Positions 50,974 to 59,106 of a DNA stretch of 64,000 bases are shown piece after piece. The notes beneath the pieces are model-generated. The model worked only from the letters and a program-made list of their open reading frames with translations. It did not search any database and was not told where the DNA came from. A program made the position numbers and the translations under genes. The stretch covers positions 1-64,000 of the forward strand of contig JBFMAV010000014.1 of NCBI GenBank assembly GCA_040755535.1, written 5' to 3'. The DNA is from Aquabacter sp040755535 (GTDB taxonomy: Bacteria; Pseudomonadota; Alphaproteobacteria; Rhizobiales; Xanthobacteraceae). Position 1 is the stretch's first letter, and every line of letters starts with the position of its first letter.

Positions 50974-52452
50974 TCAGCCCACCGAGCCTTCAAGGCTCAC
51001 GGAGATGAGCTTCTGCGCCTCCACGGCAAACTCCATGGGGAGTTGCTGGAGCACGTCCTTCACGAAGCCGTTCACGATCAGCGCCACCGCTTCCTCTTCC
51101 GAGAGGCCGCGCTGGAGGCAATAGAACATCTGGTCTTCGGAGATTTTCGAGGTAGTGGCCTCGTGCTCGAAGACCGCGCTGGAATTCTTCGCCTCGATAT
51201 AGGGCACGGTGTGCGCCCCGCACTTGTCGCCGATGAGCAGCGAATCGCAGTTCGTGAAGTTGCGCGCGTTGGTCGCCCGGCGATGGGCCGTCACCTGGCC
51301 GCGATAGGTGTTTTCCGAGCGGCCCGCGGCGATGCCCTTGGAGATGATGCGGCTCGACGTGTTCTTGCCGAGATGGATCATCTTGGTGCCGGAATCCACC
51401 TGCTGGAAGCCGTTGGAAATGGCGATGGAATAGAATTCGCCCTGGCTGCCGTCGCCGCGCAGGATGCAGCTTGGATACTTCCAGGTGATGGCCGAGCCGG
51501 TCTCCACCTGGGTCCAGGAGATCTTGGAATTGTCGCCCCGGCAGTCGCCGCGCTTGGTGACGAAATTGTAGATGCCGCCCTTGCCGTCCTTGTCTCCCGG
51601 ATACCAGTTCTGGACGGTGGAATATTTGATCTCGGCATCCTTCAACGCGACGAGTTCGACCACCGCCGCATGAAGCTGGTTCTCGTCGCGCTGGGGCGCG
51701 GTGCAGCCTTCCAGATAGCTCACATAGGCGCCTTCGTCGGCGATGATGAGCGTGCGTTCGAACTGCCCGGTGTTCCTCTCGTTGATACGGAAATAGGTGG
51801 ACAGTTCCATGGGGCAGCGCACGCCCTTGGGCACATAGACGAAGGACCCGTCGGAGAAGACCGCCGTGTTGAGCGTGGCGTAGAAATTGTCCGACACCGG
51901 CACAACGGAGCCCAGATACTGGCGCACCAGATCGGGATGCTCGCGGATCGCCTCGGAGATGGAGCAGAAGATCACGCCCGCCTTCGCGAGCTCCGCCTTG
52001 AAGGTGGTCGCCACCGACACGCTGTCGAACACCGCATCCACCGCAACCTTGCTGGCGCCGGGATCGCGCTCGATGCCGAGCAGGATGTCGCGCTCGCGCA
52101 GCGGAATGCCCAGCTTCTCATAGGTGGCGAGAATTTCGGGGTCGATCTCGTCGATGGACTTCGGCCCCGCCTTCTTGGGCGCGGCATAGTAATAATAGTC
52201 CTGGAAATCGATCTTCGGATAGCTGACGCGCGCCCAAGTCGGCTCTTCCATGGTCAGCCAGCGCCGAAATGCGTCAAGCCGCCACTCCAGCATCCATTCC
52301 GGCTCGTCCTTCTTAGCGGAGATATAGCGAACCGTGTCCTCGTCGAGGCCCTTCGGCGCCTTCTCACTCTCGATATCGGTGACGAAACCGTATTTATACT
52401 GATCGACGTCGATGGATTTGACCCGTTCGACGGTCTCCTGGACTGCTGGCAT
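50974..52452 (-). CDS. sufB: Fe-S assembly scaffold protein SufB
   Basis: 492 residues, full length; start has GAGAAGAGAG upstream. It holds the nascent Fe-S cluster. YKYGFVTDIESEKAPKGL start, FVYVPKGVRCPMELSTYFRIN, GSAITWKYPSCILRGDGSQGEFYS with the conserved cysteine, and the C-terminal FEHEATTSKISEDQMFYCLQRGLSEEEA block. Confidence 0.96.
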   Translation of the reverse strand: MPAVQETVERVKSIDVDQYKYGFVTDIESEKAPKGLDEDTVRYISAKKDEPEWMLEWRLDAFRRWLTMEEPTWARVSYPKIDFQDYYYYAAPKKAGPKSIDEIDPEILATYEKLGIPLRERDILLGIERDPGASKVAVDAVFDSVSVATTFKAELAKAGVIFCSISEAIREHPDLVRQYLGSVVPVSDNFYATLNTAVFSDGSFVYVPKGVRCPMELSTYFRINERNTGQFERTLIIADEGAYVSYLEGCTAPQRDENQLHAAVVELVALKDAEIKYSTVQNWYPGDKDGKGGIYNFVTKRGDCRGDNSKISWTQVETGSAITWKYPSCILRGDGSQGEFYSIAISNGFQQVDSGTKMIHLGKNTSSRIISKGIAAGRSENTYRGQVTAHRRATNARNFTNCDSLLIGDKCGAHTVPYIEAKNSSAVFEHEATTSKISEDQMFYCLQRGLSEEEAVALIVNGFVKDVLQQLPMEFAVEAQKLISVSLEGSVG

Positions 52453-52556
52453 CTCTCTTCTCCTCTCCCGCGCGGGGTCAAGGCCCGCGGGTCAAGTTCG
52501 TCCCACTCAAAATCACGCGCGGGCACACCCGCACCGGCCGCGCCTGCGGCCTCATA

Positions 52557-53738
52557 TCACGCCGCCCGCGCGGCGCGAGCCCTAACCTGCGGCACCACCT
52601 GCTCAAGGGCGGCCAAAGCGCGATCGATATCCTCAGCGCAGCTCGACCATCCGAGCGACACGCGGATGGCGGCGCCCGCCAGATCCGCGTCGAAACCAAG
52701 CGCCGCAAGCACATGCGAGGCGCCGACCTTTCCGGAGGAGCAGGCCGAGCCCGCACTTACCGATACGTGGGAAAGATCGAGGGCGATCACCAGGGTTTCG
52801 GCGCGAATCCCCGGAAAAATCACGCATGTGGTGTTCGCAAGGCGTGCAGCGCCCGCGCAAACGATCCGCGCATCGGAAAAGCGCTGTGCGATTCCCTCTT
52901 CCAGACGCGCGCGCAAGGCCGAAAGACGGGACGCTTCGCCCGGAAGGTGCCGCGCGGCACCTTCCGCGGCGGCGCCGAAGCCGGCAATGGCCATGACATT
53001 CTCGGTGCCGCCGCGCCGTCCGCGTTCCTGGCCGCCGCCTGCCACCAAAGGAAGACGGGCGCGGCTGTCCGCATGGCGCGCCACCAGCGCCCCCACCCCC
53101 TGCGGTCCGCCCAGCTTGTGGGAGGACAGGGTCAGGAAATCTGCCGGCACATGCGCCCCATCCAGGGGCAGCCGGCCGGCGGCCTGCACGGCATCGCAAT
53201 GGCTCACGGCGCCATGGGCGGCACAGATTCGCACCACCTCCGCGACAGGTTGGATCAGTCCGGTCTCGTTATTGGCCGCCATCACCGATACCAGCGCCCG
53301 GCGCCCCTCGCGGGCATGGCGCGAAAGGGCCTCGTCCAGCGCGGCAAGATCGATCAGCCCTTCCCCATCGAGGGGAAGCAGTTCCACCGCCTCCGACGCG
53401 AAGCGGTGGCCGCGCAGCACCGACAGATGCTCGCTGGCCTGGGTCAGAAGGACGCCACACCCCATCTCCCGGCCCGCCACGTCCAGCGCGGGATGGAGCG
53501 CGAGCGCATTGGCCTCGGTCGCGCCCGACGTGAAGACGATGCCGCCGCGCGGGGCATCGCACAGCACGGCGATCTGAGCGCGCGCACGCTCCACATGGGC
53601 GCGCGCGGCGCGCCCATCCGCATGCACGGACGAGGGATTGCCGGGGGCATCCATCAGTTCGAGCATGGCGGCGCGCGCCTCGGGCCGAAGCGGCGAGGTG
53701 GCGTTATGGTCGAGATAGGCGCGTGAGCGATCCGTCAT
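52557..53738 (-). CDS. Cysteine desulfurase, class I (IscS/NifS-like), first gene of the suf operon
   Basis: 393 residues. PLP enzyme: YLDHNATSPLRPEA, SGATEANALAL, ASEHLSVL, PLP lysine in LSSHKLGGPQGVG, catalytic cysteine in SVSAGSACSSGK. A second, class I desulfurase alongside sufS is the arrangement called sufS2 in Agrobacterium-type operons. ATG 53738 matches the family start; the leader from the promoter is about 165 bases and carries no gene. Confidence 0.9.
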   Translation of the reverse strand: MTDRSRAYLDHNATSPLRPEARAAMLELMDAPGNPSSVHADGRAARAHVERARAQIAVLCDAPRGGIVFTSGATEANALALHPALDVAGREMGCGVLLTQASEHLSVLRGHRFASEAVELLPLDGEGLIDLAALDEALSRHAREGRRALVSVMAANNETGLIQPVAEVVRICAAHGAVSHCDAVQAAGRLPLDGAHVPADFLTLSSHKLGGPQGVGALVARHADSRARLPLVAGGGQERGRRGGTENVMAIAGFGAAAEGAARHLPGEASRLSALRARLEEGIAQRFSDARIVCAGAARLANTTCVIFPGIRAETLVIALDLSHVSVSAGSACSSGKVGASHVLAALGFDADLAGAAIRVSLGWSSCAEDIDRALAALEQVVPQVRARAARAA

Positions 53739-53893
53739 GCCGCAAAGACCCCGGCGCGCCGCAGCGCGGGGCGGCGGACAATGTCCCGGCCGCGCCTGCG
53801 CTTGCAATTGCGCCTGTTCTCGGTCATACGTCACATTCCACCCGGTCCACGCTCAGGTTGCAATGACACAAAACATCGCGCCTGAGGAGGAAT

Positions 53894-53910
53894 ATTAGAA
53901 TTATTCTAAA
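53894..53910 (-). promoter_or_regulatory. Iron control element (Irr box)
   Basis: ATTAGAATTATTCTAAA matches the ICE consensus TTTAGAANNNTTCTAAA at all but one position and is palindromic. It directly follows the -10 hexamer of the suf promoter, covering the transcription start. Irr, the haem-linked iron regulator of Hyphomicrobiales, would be expected to repress suf when bound. Confidence 0.75.
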
Positions 53911-53939
53911 TAGATAGGCGGACCCTCAGGCCAAGTCAA
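53911..53939 (-). promoter_or_regulatory. Sigma-70 promoter of the suf operon
   Basis: On the minus strand TTGACT (53939-53934), 17-base spacer, TATCTA (53916-53911). The Irr box begins at the next base. No IscR/RirA gene is adjacent. Confidence 0.7.
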
Positions 53940-54056
53940 GACGTCAGCGGGTGGGACGTCCAAGCGGGTGCTGTGATCTTCCGGTCTGACCTTGGGTCCG
54001 ACTTGGAGCGCATCTGCGATTTGCGCCGGCCCGCCCCAACCGGTTCCGCAGGTGCC

Positions 54057-54719
54057 ATGCCCGAAGTGATCTTCACTGGCGAGAAGGGACGGCTGGAAGG
54101 CCGCTATCAGCCCGCCAAGACGCGCAATTCGCCCATCGCGATCATCCTTCATCCCCATCCGCAGTTCGGCGGGACGATGAACAATCCGGTGGTGTACAAC
54201 CTCTATTATCAGTTCGTGAACCGGGGCTTCTCCGTGCTCCGCTTCAACTTCCGGGGCGTGGGACGCAGCCAGGGCTCGTTCGACCATGGGACCGGGGAAC
54301 TGTCCGACGCCGCCGCGGCGCTCGACTGGGCCCAGTCGGTCAACCCCGATGCCCGCGCCTGCTGGATCGCCGGCTTCTCGTTCGGCGCCTGGATCGGCAT
54401 GCAGCTTCTGATGCGCCGTCCGGAGGTGGAAGGCTTCATCTCGGTGGCCGCGCCGGCCAACCTCTACGACTTCTCCTTCCTCGCCCCCTGCCCCTCCTCC
54501 GGCCTGTTCGTCCATGGCGACAAGGACGCGGTGGTCCCCACCACGGCGGTCGCGACCTTGGTGGAGAAGCTGAAGACGCAGAAGGGCATCGTGATCGAGC
54601 AGCAGATCGTGCCCGGCGCGAACCATTTCTTCGACGGCAAGACCGAGGATCTGATGGGCGTGGTCGGGACCTATCTCGACAAGCGCCTGCCCGGCACCCG
54701 CAAGGACAGCGCGGCCTGA
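54057..54719 (+). CDS. Alpha/beta hydrolase
   Basis: 220 residues. ILHPHPQFGGTMNN, oxyanion region RFNFRGVGRSQG, nucleophile elbow GFSFGAWIG, acid in HGDKDAVV and catalytic histidine in PGANHFF: a complete triad. It resembles dienelactone-hydrolase-like or esterase members found throughout alphaproteobacteria. Substrate unknown. ATG 54057 is chosen from the conserved N-terminus MPEVIFTGEKG; the longer open frame overlaps the suf promoter region. Confidence 0.82.
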   Translation: MPEVIFTGEKGRLEGRYQPAKTRNSPIAIILHPHPQFGGTMNNPVVYNLYYQFVNRGFSVLRFNFRGVGRSQGSFDHGTGELSDAAAALDWAQSVNPDARACWIAGFSFGAWIGMQLLMRRPEVEGFISVAAPANLYDFSFLAPCPSSGLFVHGDKDAVVPTTAVATLVEKLKTQKGIVIEQQIVPGANHFFDGKTEDLMGVVGTYLDKRLPGTRKDSAA

Positions 54720-54777
54720 TCCCAGGCGGACCGATGTCCTTGCGGCATCGTTTCCCACGTCAGATGTGACGTATGAA

Positions 54778-54808
54778 CGCCCGGCCTCTGCGGCCGGGCG
54801 TTTTCTTT
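54778..54808 (+). terminator. Rho-independent terminator
   Basis: Stem CGCCCGGCC / GGCCGGGCG with loop TCTGC, then TTTTCTTT. The clearest intrinsic terminator in the window, ending the hydrolase gene. Confidence 0.88.
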
Positions 54809-54826
54809 AGGCAATGTCGGCTGTGG

Positions 54827-56452
54827 TCAGTGGCGATGACGCAGCGCGCTCTCCGCCCGCGCGATGCCGTGGTCTCCGATGTCATGCTCCACCAGCATCT
54901 CGTCGGTCACATAGGCGCGGAACTTGGTATCGCTGAGGCGGCAGTGCACCGCATGGAAGAACACCGCGATGGACAGCAGCACCACGAGCAGGCTGTCGGT
55001 TCCGTGGGTCAGCACGCCGAGGCCGCCAAATGTGCCAAGGGCGGAAATGGTCCCCATGCCGACGAAATACGGGCCGAGCCAGGCGGCTTCGGCAAGGTCC
55101 ATCGATCCCTTGATGTGCCGCACGCCATAGGTGAAGAAGAGCACTGCCCCGACCAGCAGGCACAGGCCGAGCCGCCACACCGTGCTCCAGCCGGCCCACA
55201 GGATGATCAGGCCGCAAATCACGAAGGCGGCGCAGGCGATCACCTTTACGGCGGGGAGCACGATGGGCCGCCGGGCCGTGGGGAGAATGTAGCGCAAGGC
55301 CACGACCCCGACCGGCCCCACCACGAAGGACAGCATGATCGCGGATTCGTTGAGCTTCACCACTTCCTCGAACGGCAGCAGGATGAAGGTGAAGATGGCG
55401 ACGCCAAGGTTGACCAGCAGGGCCGTCAGCGGGACGCCGCGGTCCGACAAGGTGGCGACGATCTTCGGGAACAGGCCGTTCTCCGCGAGCGCGAAGCTGA
55501 TGCGCGCGCATGACCCCGTGGCGACCAGGGCACCGCCCATCGGACCGACAACGGCGCCGACATTCAGCAGGCTCACCAGCCACATGAGACCGAGCGCGCT
55601 CGCCACCGCGCCGAGCGGACCATAATCGGAGGACAGGTGCAGGCTGCCCCAGCCGTTCACCAGTTCCTCGGGCTTCAGCGCACCGATAAAGGCCAACTGC
55701 AAGCCGCCATAGATCAGAAAGCAGATGAAGACCGAGAGGATCAGCGCCGCCGGGATGGTGAAGCCGGGATTGCGCACCTCGCCCGCCATGTCCACGGCGT
55801 GGCGAAAACCGATATAGGAAAAGATCACGCCACCAGACGAGACGGCGCTCAACACGCCCGCCCAGTGAAACGGCGCGAAGCCCCCGTGATCGGTAAAATT
55901 CGACACCTCGAAGCGTGAATAAAGGAGCATGCCCACCAGGATCAGTGGGATAACGATCTTCGCCCAGGTGATGGAGCTGTTCACATAAGCAAAGAATTTC
56001 ACGCCGATGGCGTTGATCACCACGAACACGGCAAGCAGGACCATGCAGATGGCAATGCCGGTCCAGGAGAGATCGCTGCCCGGCCCGGCCACGTAGAGCC
56101 AGTTCGCGTGCGGCCCCACATAGCGCAGCATGGCCTCCACCTCGATTGGGGCTTGCGTGGTGTAGCCGACCCAACCGCTCCAGCCCATCATGGTGCACAC
56201 GAAATTGCCGTGGCTGAACAGCGGCACGCGCGCGACGCCCCCCGGCACCGGAAGCATGGCGGAGATTTCCGCGAAGGTCAGCGCCAGGAGCAACATGGCG
56301 ATGCCGCCGATGACCCAGGCCACGATGGCTGCCGGGCCGGCATGCTGGGCCGCCAGCAATGGCGCAAACAGCCACCCAGACCCGATGATCCCGGAGACCG
56401 CGACGAATGTCAGGCCCACCAGCCCGATGTCGCGATGCATCTTGTTGTGCAT
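54827..56452 (-). CDS. APC-superfamily amino-acid/amine permease
   Basis: 541 residues, about 12-14 hydrophobic helices. N-terminal APC signature VGLTFVAVSGIIGSGWLFAP, helix 6 region SSGGVIFSYIGFRHAVDMAGEVRNP, and an extended C-terminal section with two more helices. Start preceded by GGGGAAGAA. It imports an amino acid or polyamine with protons or by exchange; the substrate is not deducible. Followed on the same strand, upstream, by anmK with 52 bases between, so possibly one unit. Confidence 0.85.
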   Translation of the reverse strand: MHNKMHRDIGLVGLTFVAVSGIIGSGWLFAPLLAAQHAGPAAIVAWVIGGIAMLLLALTFAEISAMLPVPGGVARVPLFSHGNFVCTMMGWSGWVGYTTQAPIEVEAMLRYVGPHANWLYVAGPGSDLSWTGIAICMVLLAVFVVINAIGVKFFAYVNSSITWAKIVIPLILVGMLLYSRFEVSNFTDHGGFAPFHWAGVLSAVSSGGVIFSYIGFRHAVDMAGEVRNPGFTIPAALILSVFICFLIYGGLQLAFIGALKPEELVNGWGSLHLSSDYGPLGAVASALGLMWLVSLLNVGAVVGPMGGALVATGSCARISFALAENGLFPKIVATLSDRGVPLTALLVNLGVAIFTFILLPFEEVVKLNESAIMLSFVVGPVGVVALRYILPTARRPIVLPAVKVIACAAFVICGLIILWAGWSTVWRLGLCLLVGAVLFFTYGVRHIKGSMDLAEAAWLGPYFVGMGTISALGTFGGLGVLTHGTDSLLVVLLSIAVFFHAVHCRLSDTKFRAYVTDEMLVEHDIGDHGIARAESALRHRH

Positions 56453-56504
56453 GCTTCTTCCCCCGCTTCGCGGCTTAATCCGCGATTCCCCTGCACCGGT
56501 CCCG

Positions 56505-57614
56505 CTATCTGTAATCGAAGACCTCCCCTCCCGTCATCGGGCACGGGACGCCGGTGGTGGTGGGAAATGTGAGCGCAAGTCCCCGCACGCTGCGCGCAGC
56601 CAGAAAGCCGAAGGCATGCGCCTCCAGCGCGTCCCCCGACCACCCCACCGCATCCGCCGTCCAAACGGGCTTGCCGAGGCAGCCGGCCAGAAGGCGCAGG
56701 AGCGTCGGGTTTCTCGCGCCACCGCCTGCAACGATCCAGCCCTCCGGGGGCTGCGGCAGCAGCGGCACGATGGCGGCGACGGAGGCGGCCGTCAAAAGCG
56801 TCAAGGTGGCGGCGCCATCCTCTGCTGACGCCCGCTCAAGGCCCATGTTCTCCGCGACATGGCTTTTGAAGGCGTTCCGATCCAAGGATTTGGGTGGCGG
56901 CGCACGGAAGAAGGGGTGAGCAAGCACGTCTTTCACCGCCGCGACATCCGCACGCCCGGCCGCTGCGAGACGCCCATCGAAATCGCAGACGAGCCCCGCG
57001 CGCAGCTTGACGAAATCGTCCAACAGCGCATTGCCCGGCCCGGTATCGCAGGCGAGTGGCGCGCCTGCGCCGATCACCGTGACATTCGCCACGCCGCCGA
57101 CGTTGAGCACGGCCAGAGGACGGGGCAGATCAAGCCGGTCGGCCAGGGCGGCGTGGAAAACCGGCACCAGAGGCGCTCCTTCTCCTCCCGCCGCGACGTC
57201 GGCGGCACGGAAGTCGGCAACCACGCGCGCCCGCAGCCGCCGGGCCAGGTCGGCGCCGAGGCCGAGTTGAACCGTGAGGCCGGAACGCGGCGCGTGAAAC
57301 ACCGTCTGGCCGTGAAAGCCGATCACGTCGAGATCCGAGGGCGCCAATCGCTGGAAGTCGAGCAGCAGCCGCACCGCATCTTCATGCCGATCCGTGATCA
57401 TCCGTTCGGCCTGAGCCAGCACGCCGGGGCGCCCCTCGCGGGCGTTCAGGCCCCGTGCCTCCTCCATCGCCCGCTCCAGCAGGCGCCGCTCGGACGCATC
57501 ATAGGGCAAGGTGAGGCTTGGCCCGAGCCACTGCACCCGCTCGCCGTCTGTATCGATGAGCGCCGCATCGATTCCATCCATGGACGTGCCGCTCATGAGG
57601 CCTAGAGCGCGCAT
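56505..57614 (-). CDS. anmK: Anhydro-N-acetylmuramic acid kinase
   Basis: 369 residues. Opens and phosphorylates 1,6-anhydro-MurNAc to MurNAc-6-P during peptidoglycan recycling. N-terminal MSGTSMDGIDAALI, GFHGQTVFH, NVGGVANVT, CDTGPGNALLDDF and PVWTADAVGWSGDALEAHAFGFLA, with the typical GARN element. Start has GGGGAG upstream. The neighbouring permease is of a different family and may be unrelated. Confidence 0.93.
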   Translation of the reverse strand: MRALGLMSGTSMDGIDAALIDTDGERVQWLGPSLTLPYDASERRLLERAMEEARGLNAREGRPGVLAQAERMITDRHEDAVRLLLDFQRLAPSDLDVIGFHGQTVFHAPRSGLTVQLGLGADLARRLRARVVADFRAADVAAGGEGAPLVPVFHAALADRLDLPRPLAVLNVGGVANVTVIGAGAPLACDTGPGNALLDDFVKLRAGLVCDFDGRLAAAGRADVAAVKDVLAHPFFRAPPPKSLDRNAFKSHVAENMGLERASAEDGAATLTLLTAASVAAIVPLLPQPPEGWIVAGGGARNPTLLRLLAGCLGKPVWTADAVGWSGDALEAHAFGFLAARSVRGLALTFPTTTGVPCPMTGGEVFDYR

Positions 57615-57730
57615 TTTTTCTCCCCGGCGTCAGCGGCATCGCGCGGGACGTGATCATATAAACGTGGCGCGCCCCGGTCGAATGGCTTAGTCAGCAAACG
57701 CTTTCCCTATGTTTGGCATCCGAGCCCGAT

Positions 57731-58978
57731 ATGAGTGCTTTCCGTTCCGACCTTCTGCGCACGCTCGACGAGCGCGGCTACATCCATCAATGCTCCGACC
57801 CCGAGGGCCTCGACCGGAAGGCGCAGGAAGGGCCGATCACCGCTTATATCGGCTTCGACGCCACCGCATCCAGCCTCCATGCGGGACATCTCCTGTCCAT
57901 CATGATGTTGCGGACCCTCCAGCGCACTGGGCACAATCCGATCGCGCTGATGGGCGGCGGCACCACCAAGATCGGTGACCCGTCCGGCAAGGACGAGGCG
58001 CGCAAGATGCTGACCGACCAGCAGATTGCGGAAAATATCGCCTCCATCCGCAAGGTGTTCGCGCAGTTCCTGGATTTTTCCGCCGGCGCGCGCATGGCGA
58101 ACAATGCCGACTGGCTGGACGAGCTGAAATACATCCCCCTCCTGCGCGAGGTGGGGCCGCACTTCACCATCAACCGGATGATGACATTCGATTCGGTGAA
58201 GCTGCGGCTGGAGCGTGAGCAGCCCCTCACCTTCCTCGAATTCAACTATATGATCTTGCAGGCCTATGACTTCGTGGAACTGGCCAAGCGCCATGGCTGC
58301 GTGCTGCAGATGGGCGGCTCGGACCAGTGGGGCAACATCGTCAACGGTATGGAACTGGGCCGCCGCATGCACGGCCTCGACCTCTATGCCCTGACCACGC
58401 CCCTCCTCACCACCGCCTCCGGCGCCAAGATGGGCAAGACGGCGGGTGGCGCGGTCTGGCTCGATGCCGATCTGCTGGCGCCTTATGAATATTGGCAATA
58501 TTGGCGCAACGCGGACGACAAGGACGTGGTGCGCTTCCTGAAGCTGTTCACCGAACTGCCGCTGGACGAGATCGCGCGGCTCGGCGCGCTTGAGGGCCAG
58601 GAGATCAACCTCGCCAAGGAGGTCCTGGCCACCGAAGCGACAGCGCTGCTCCATGGCCGGACGGCGGCGGAGGCGGCGAAGGCGACGGCGCGCCAGACCT
58701 TTGAGGACGGTGCGCTCGATATGAACCTGCCCACCATTGAGGTGCCGGGCGCGCAGTTCGGGGCGGGGCTGGGAGTCGCCAATGCCTTCGTCACTGCCGG
58801 TCTCGTCGCCTCCACCAGCGAGGCCCGGCGCCAGATCAAGGGCGGCGGGCTGAAGGTGAACGATGAGGTTGTGACGGACGAAAAGGCCACCCTCACCCGT
58901 GCGGATCTCACCGACAGCGGCGTCATCAAGCTCTCGCTCGGCAAGAAGAAGCACATCCTGCTTCGACCGATCGACTGA
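57731..58978 (+). CDS. tyrS: Tyrosyl-tRNA synthetase
   Basis: 415 residues. Class I synthetase: YIGFDATASSLHAGHLLSIM (HIGH motif as HAGH), tyrosine pocket MGGSDQWGNI, KMSKS loop as KMGKT, and a C-terminal S4 RNA-binding domain (RRQIKGGGLKVNDEVV). The HAGH and KMGKT variants are normal for this bacterial subtype. ATG 57731 fits the family start MSAFRSDLLRTL; TTG at 57713 is an alternative. Confidence 0.96.
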   Translation: MSAFRSDLLRTLDERGYIHQCSDPEGLDRKAQEGPITAYIGFDATASSLHAGHLLSIMMLRTLQRTGHNPIALMGGGTTKIGDPSGKDEARKMLTDQQIAENIASIRKVFAQFLDFSAGARMANNADWLDELKYIPLLREVGPHFTINRMMTFDSVKLRLEREQPLTFLEFNYMILQAYDFVELAKRHGCVLQMGGSDQWGNIVNGMELGRRMHGLDLYALTTPLLTTASGAKMGKTAGGAVWLDADLLAPYEYWQYWRNADDKDVVRFLKLFTELPLDEIARLGALEGQEINLAKEVLATEATALLHGRTAAEAAKATARQTFEDGALDMNLPTIEVPGAQFGAGLGVANAFVTAGLVASTSEARRQIKGGGLKVNDEVVTDEKATLTRADLTDSGVIKLSLGKKKHILLRPID

Positions 58979-59072
58979 CGGCGAAAACGCCCGCTGAAAC
59001 CGGCGTCAGAGGATTTCCGAGCGAAGCGGGAGCCGGTTCGCACCAGCGAATGCAACCCACAAGGACAGAGAC

Positions 59073-59104
59073 CCTTTCAGCGTCTTCATATGAACGCTGA
59101 AAGG
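59073..59104. terminator. Bidirectional terminator hairpin
   Basis: Perfect 11-bp stem CCTTTCAGCGT / ACGCTGAAAGG, 10-base loop, between convergent tyrS and the AsmA-like gene. Confidence 0.6.
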
Positions 59105-59106
59105 CT

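Noticed and set aside
54882..56375. 497-codon minus-strand frame inside the APC permease gene
   Set aside because: Same strand, different frame from a clear membrane transporter; no hydrophobic helices.
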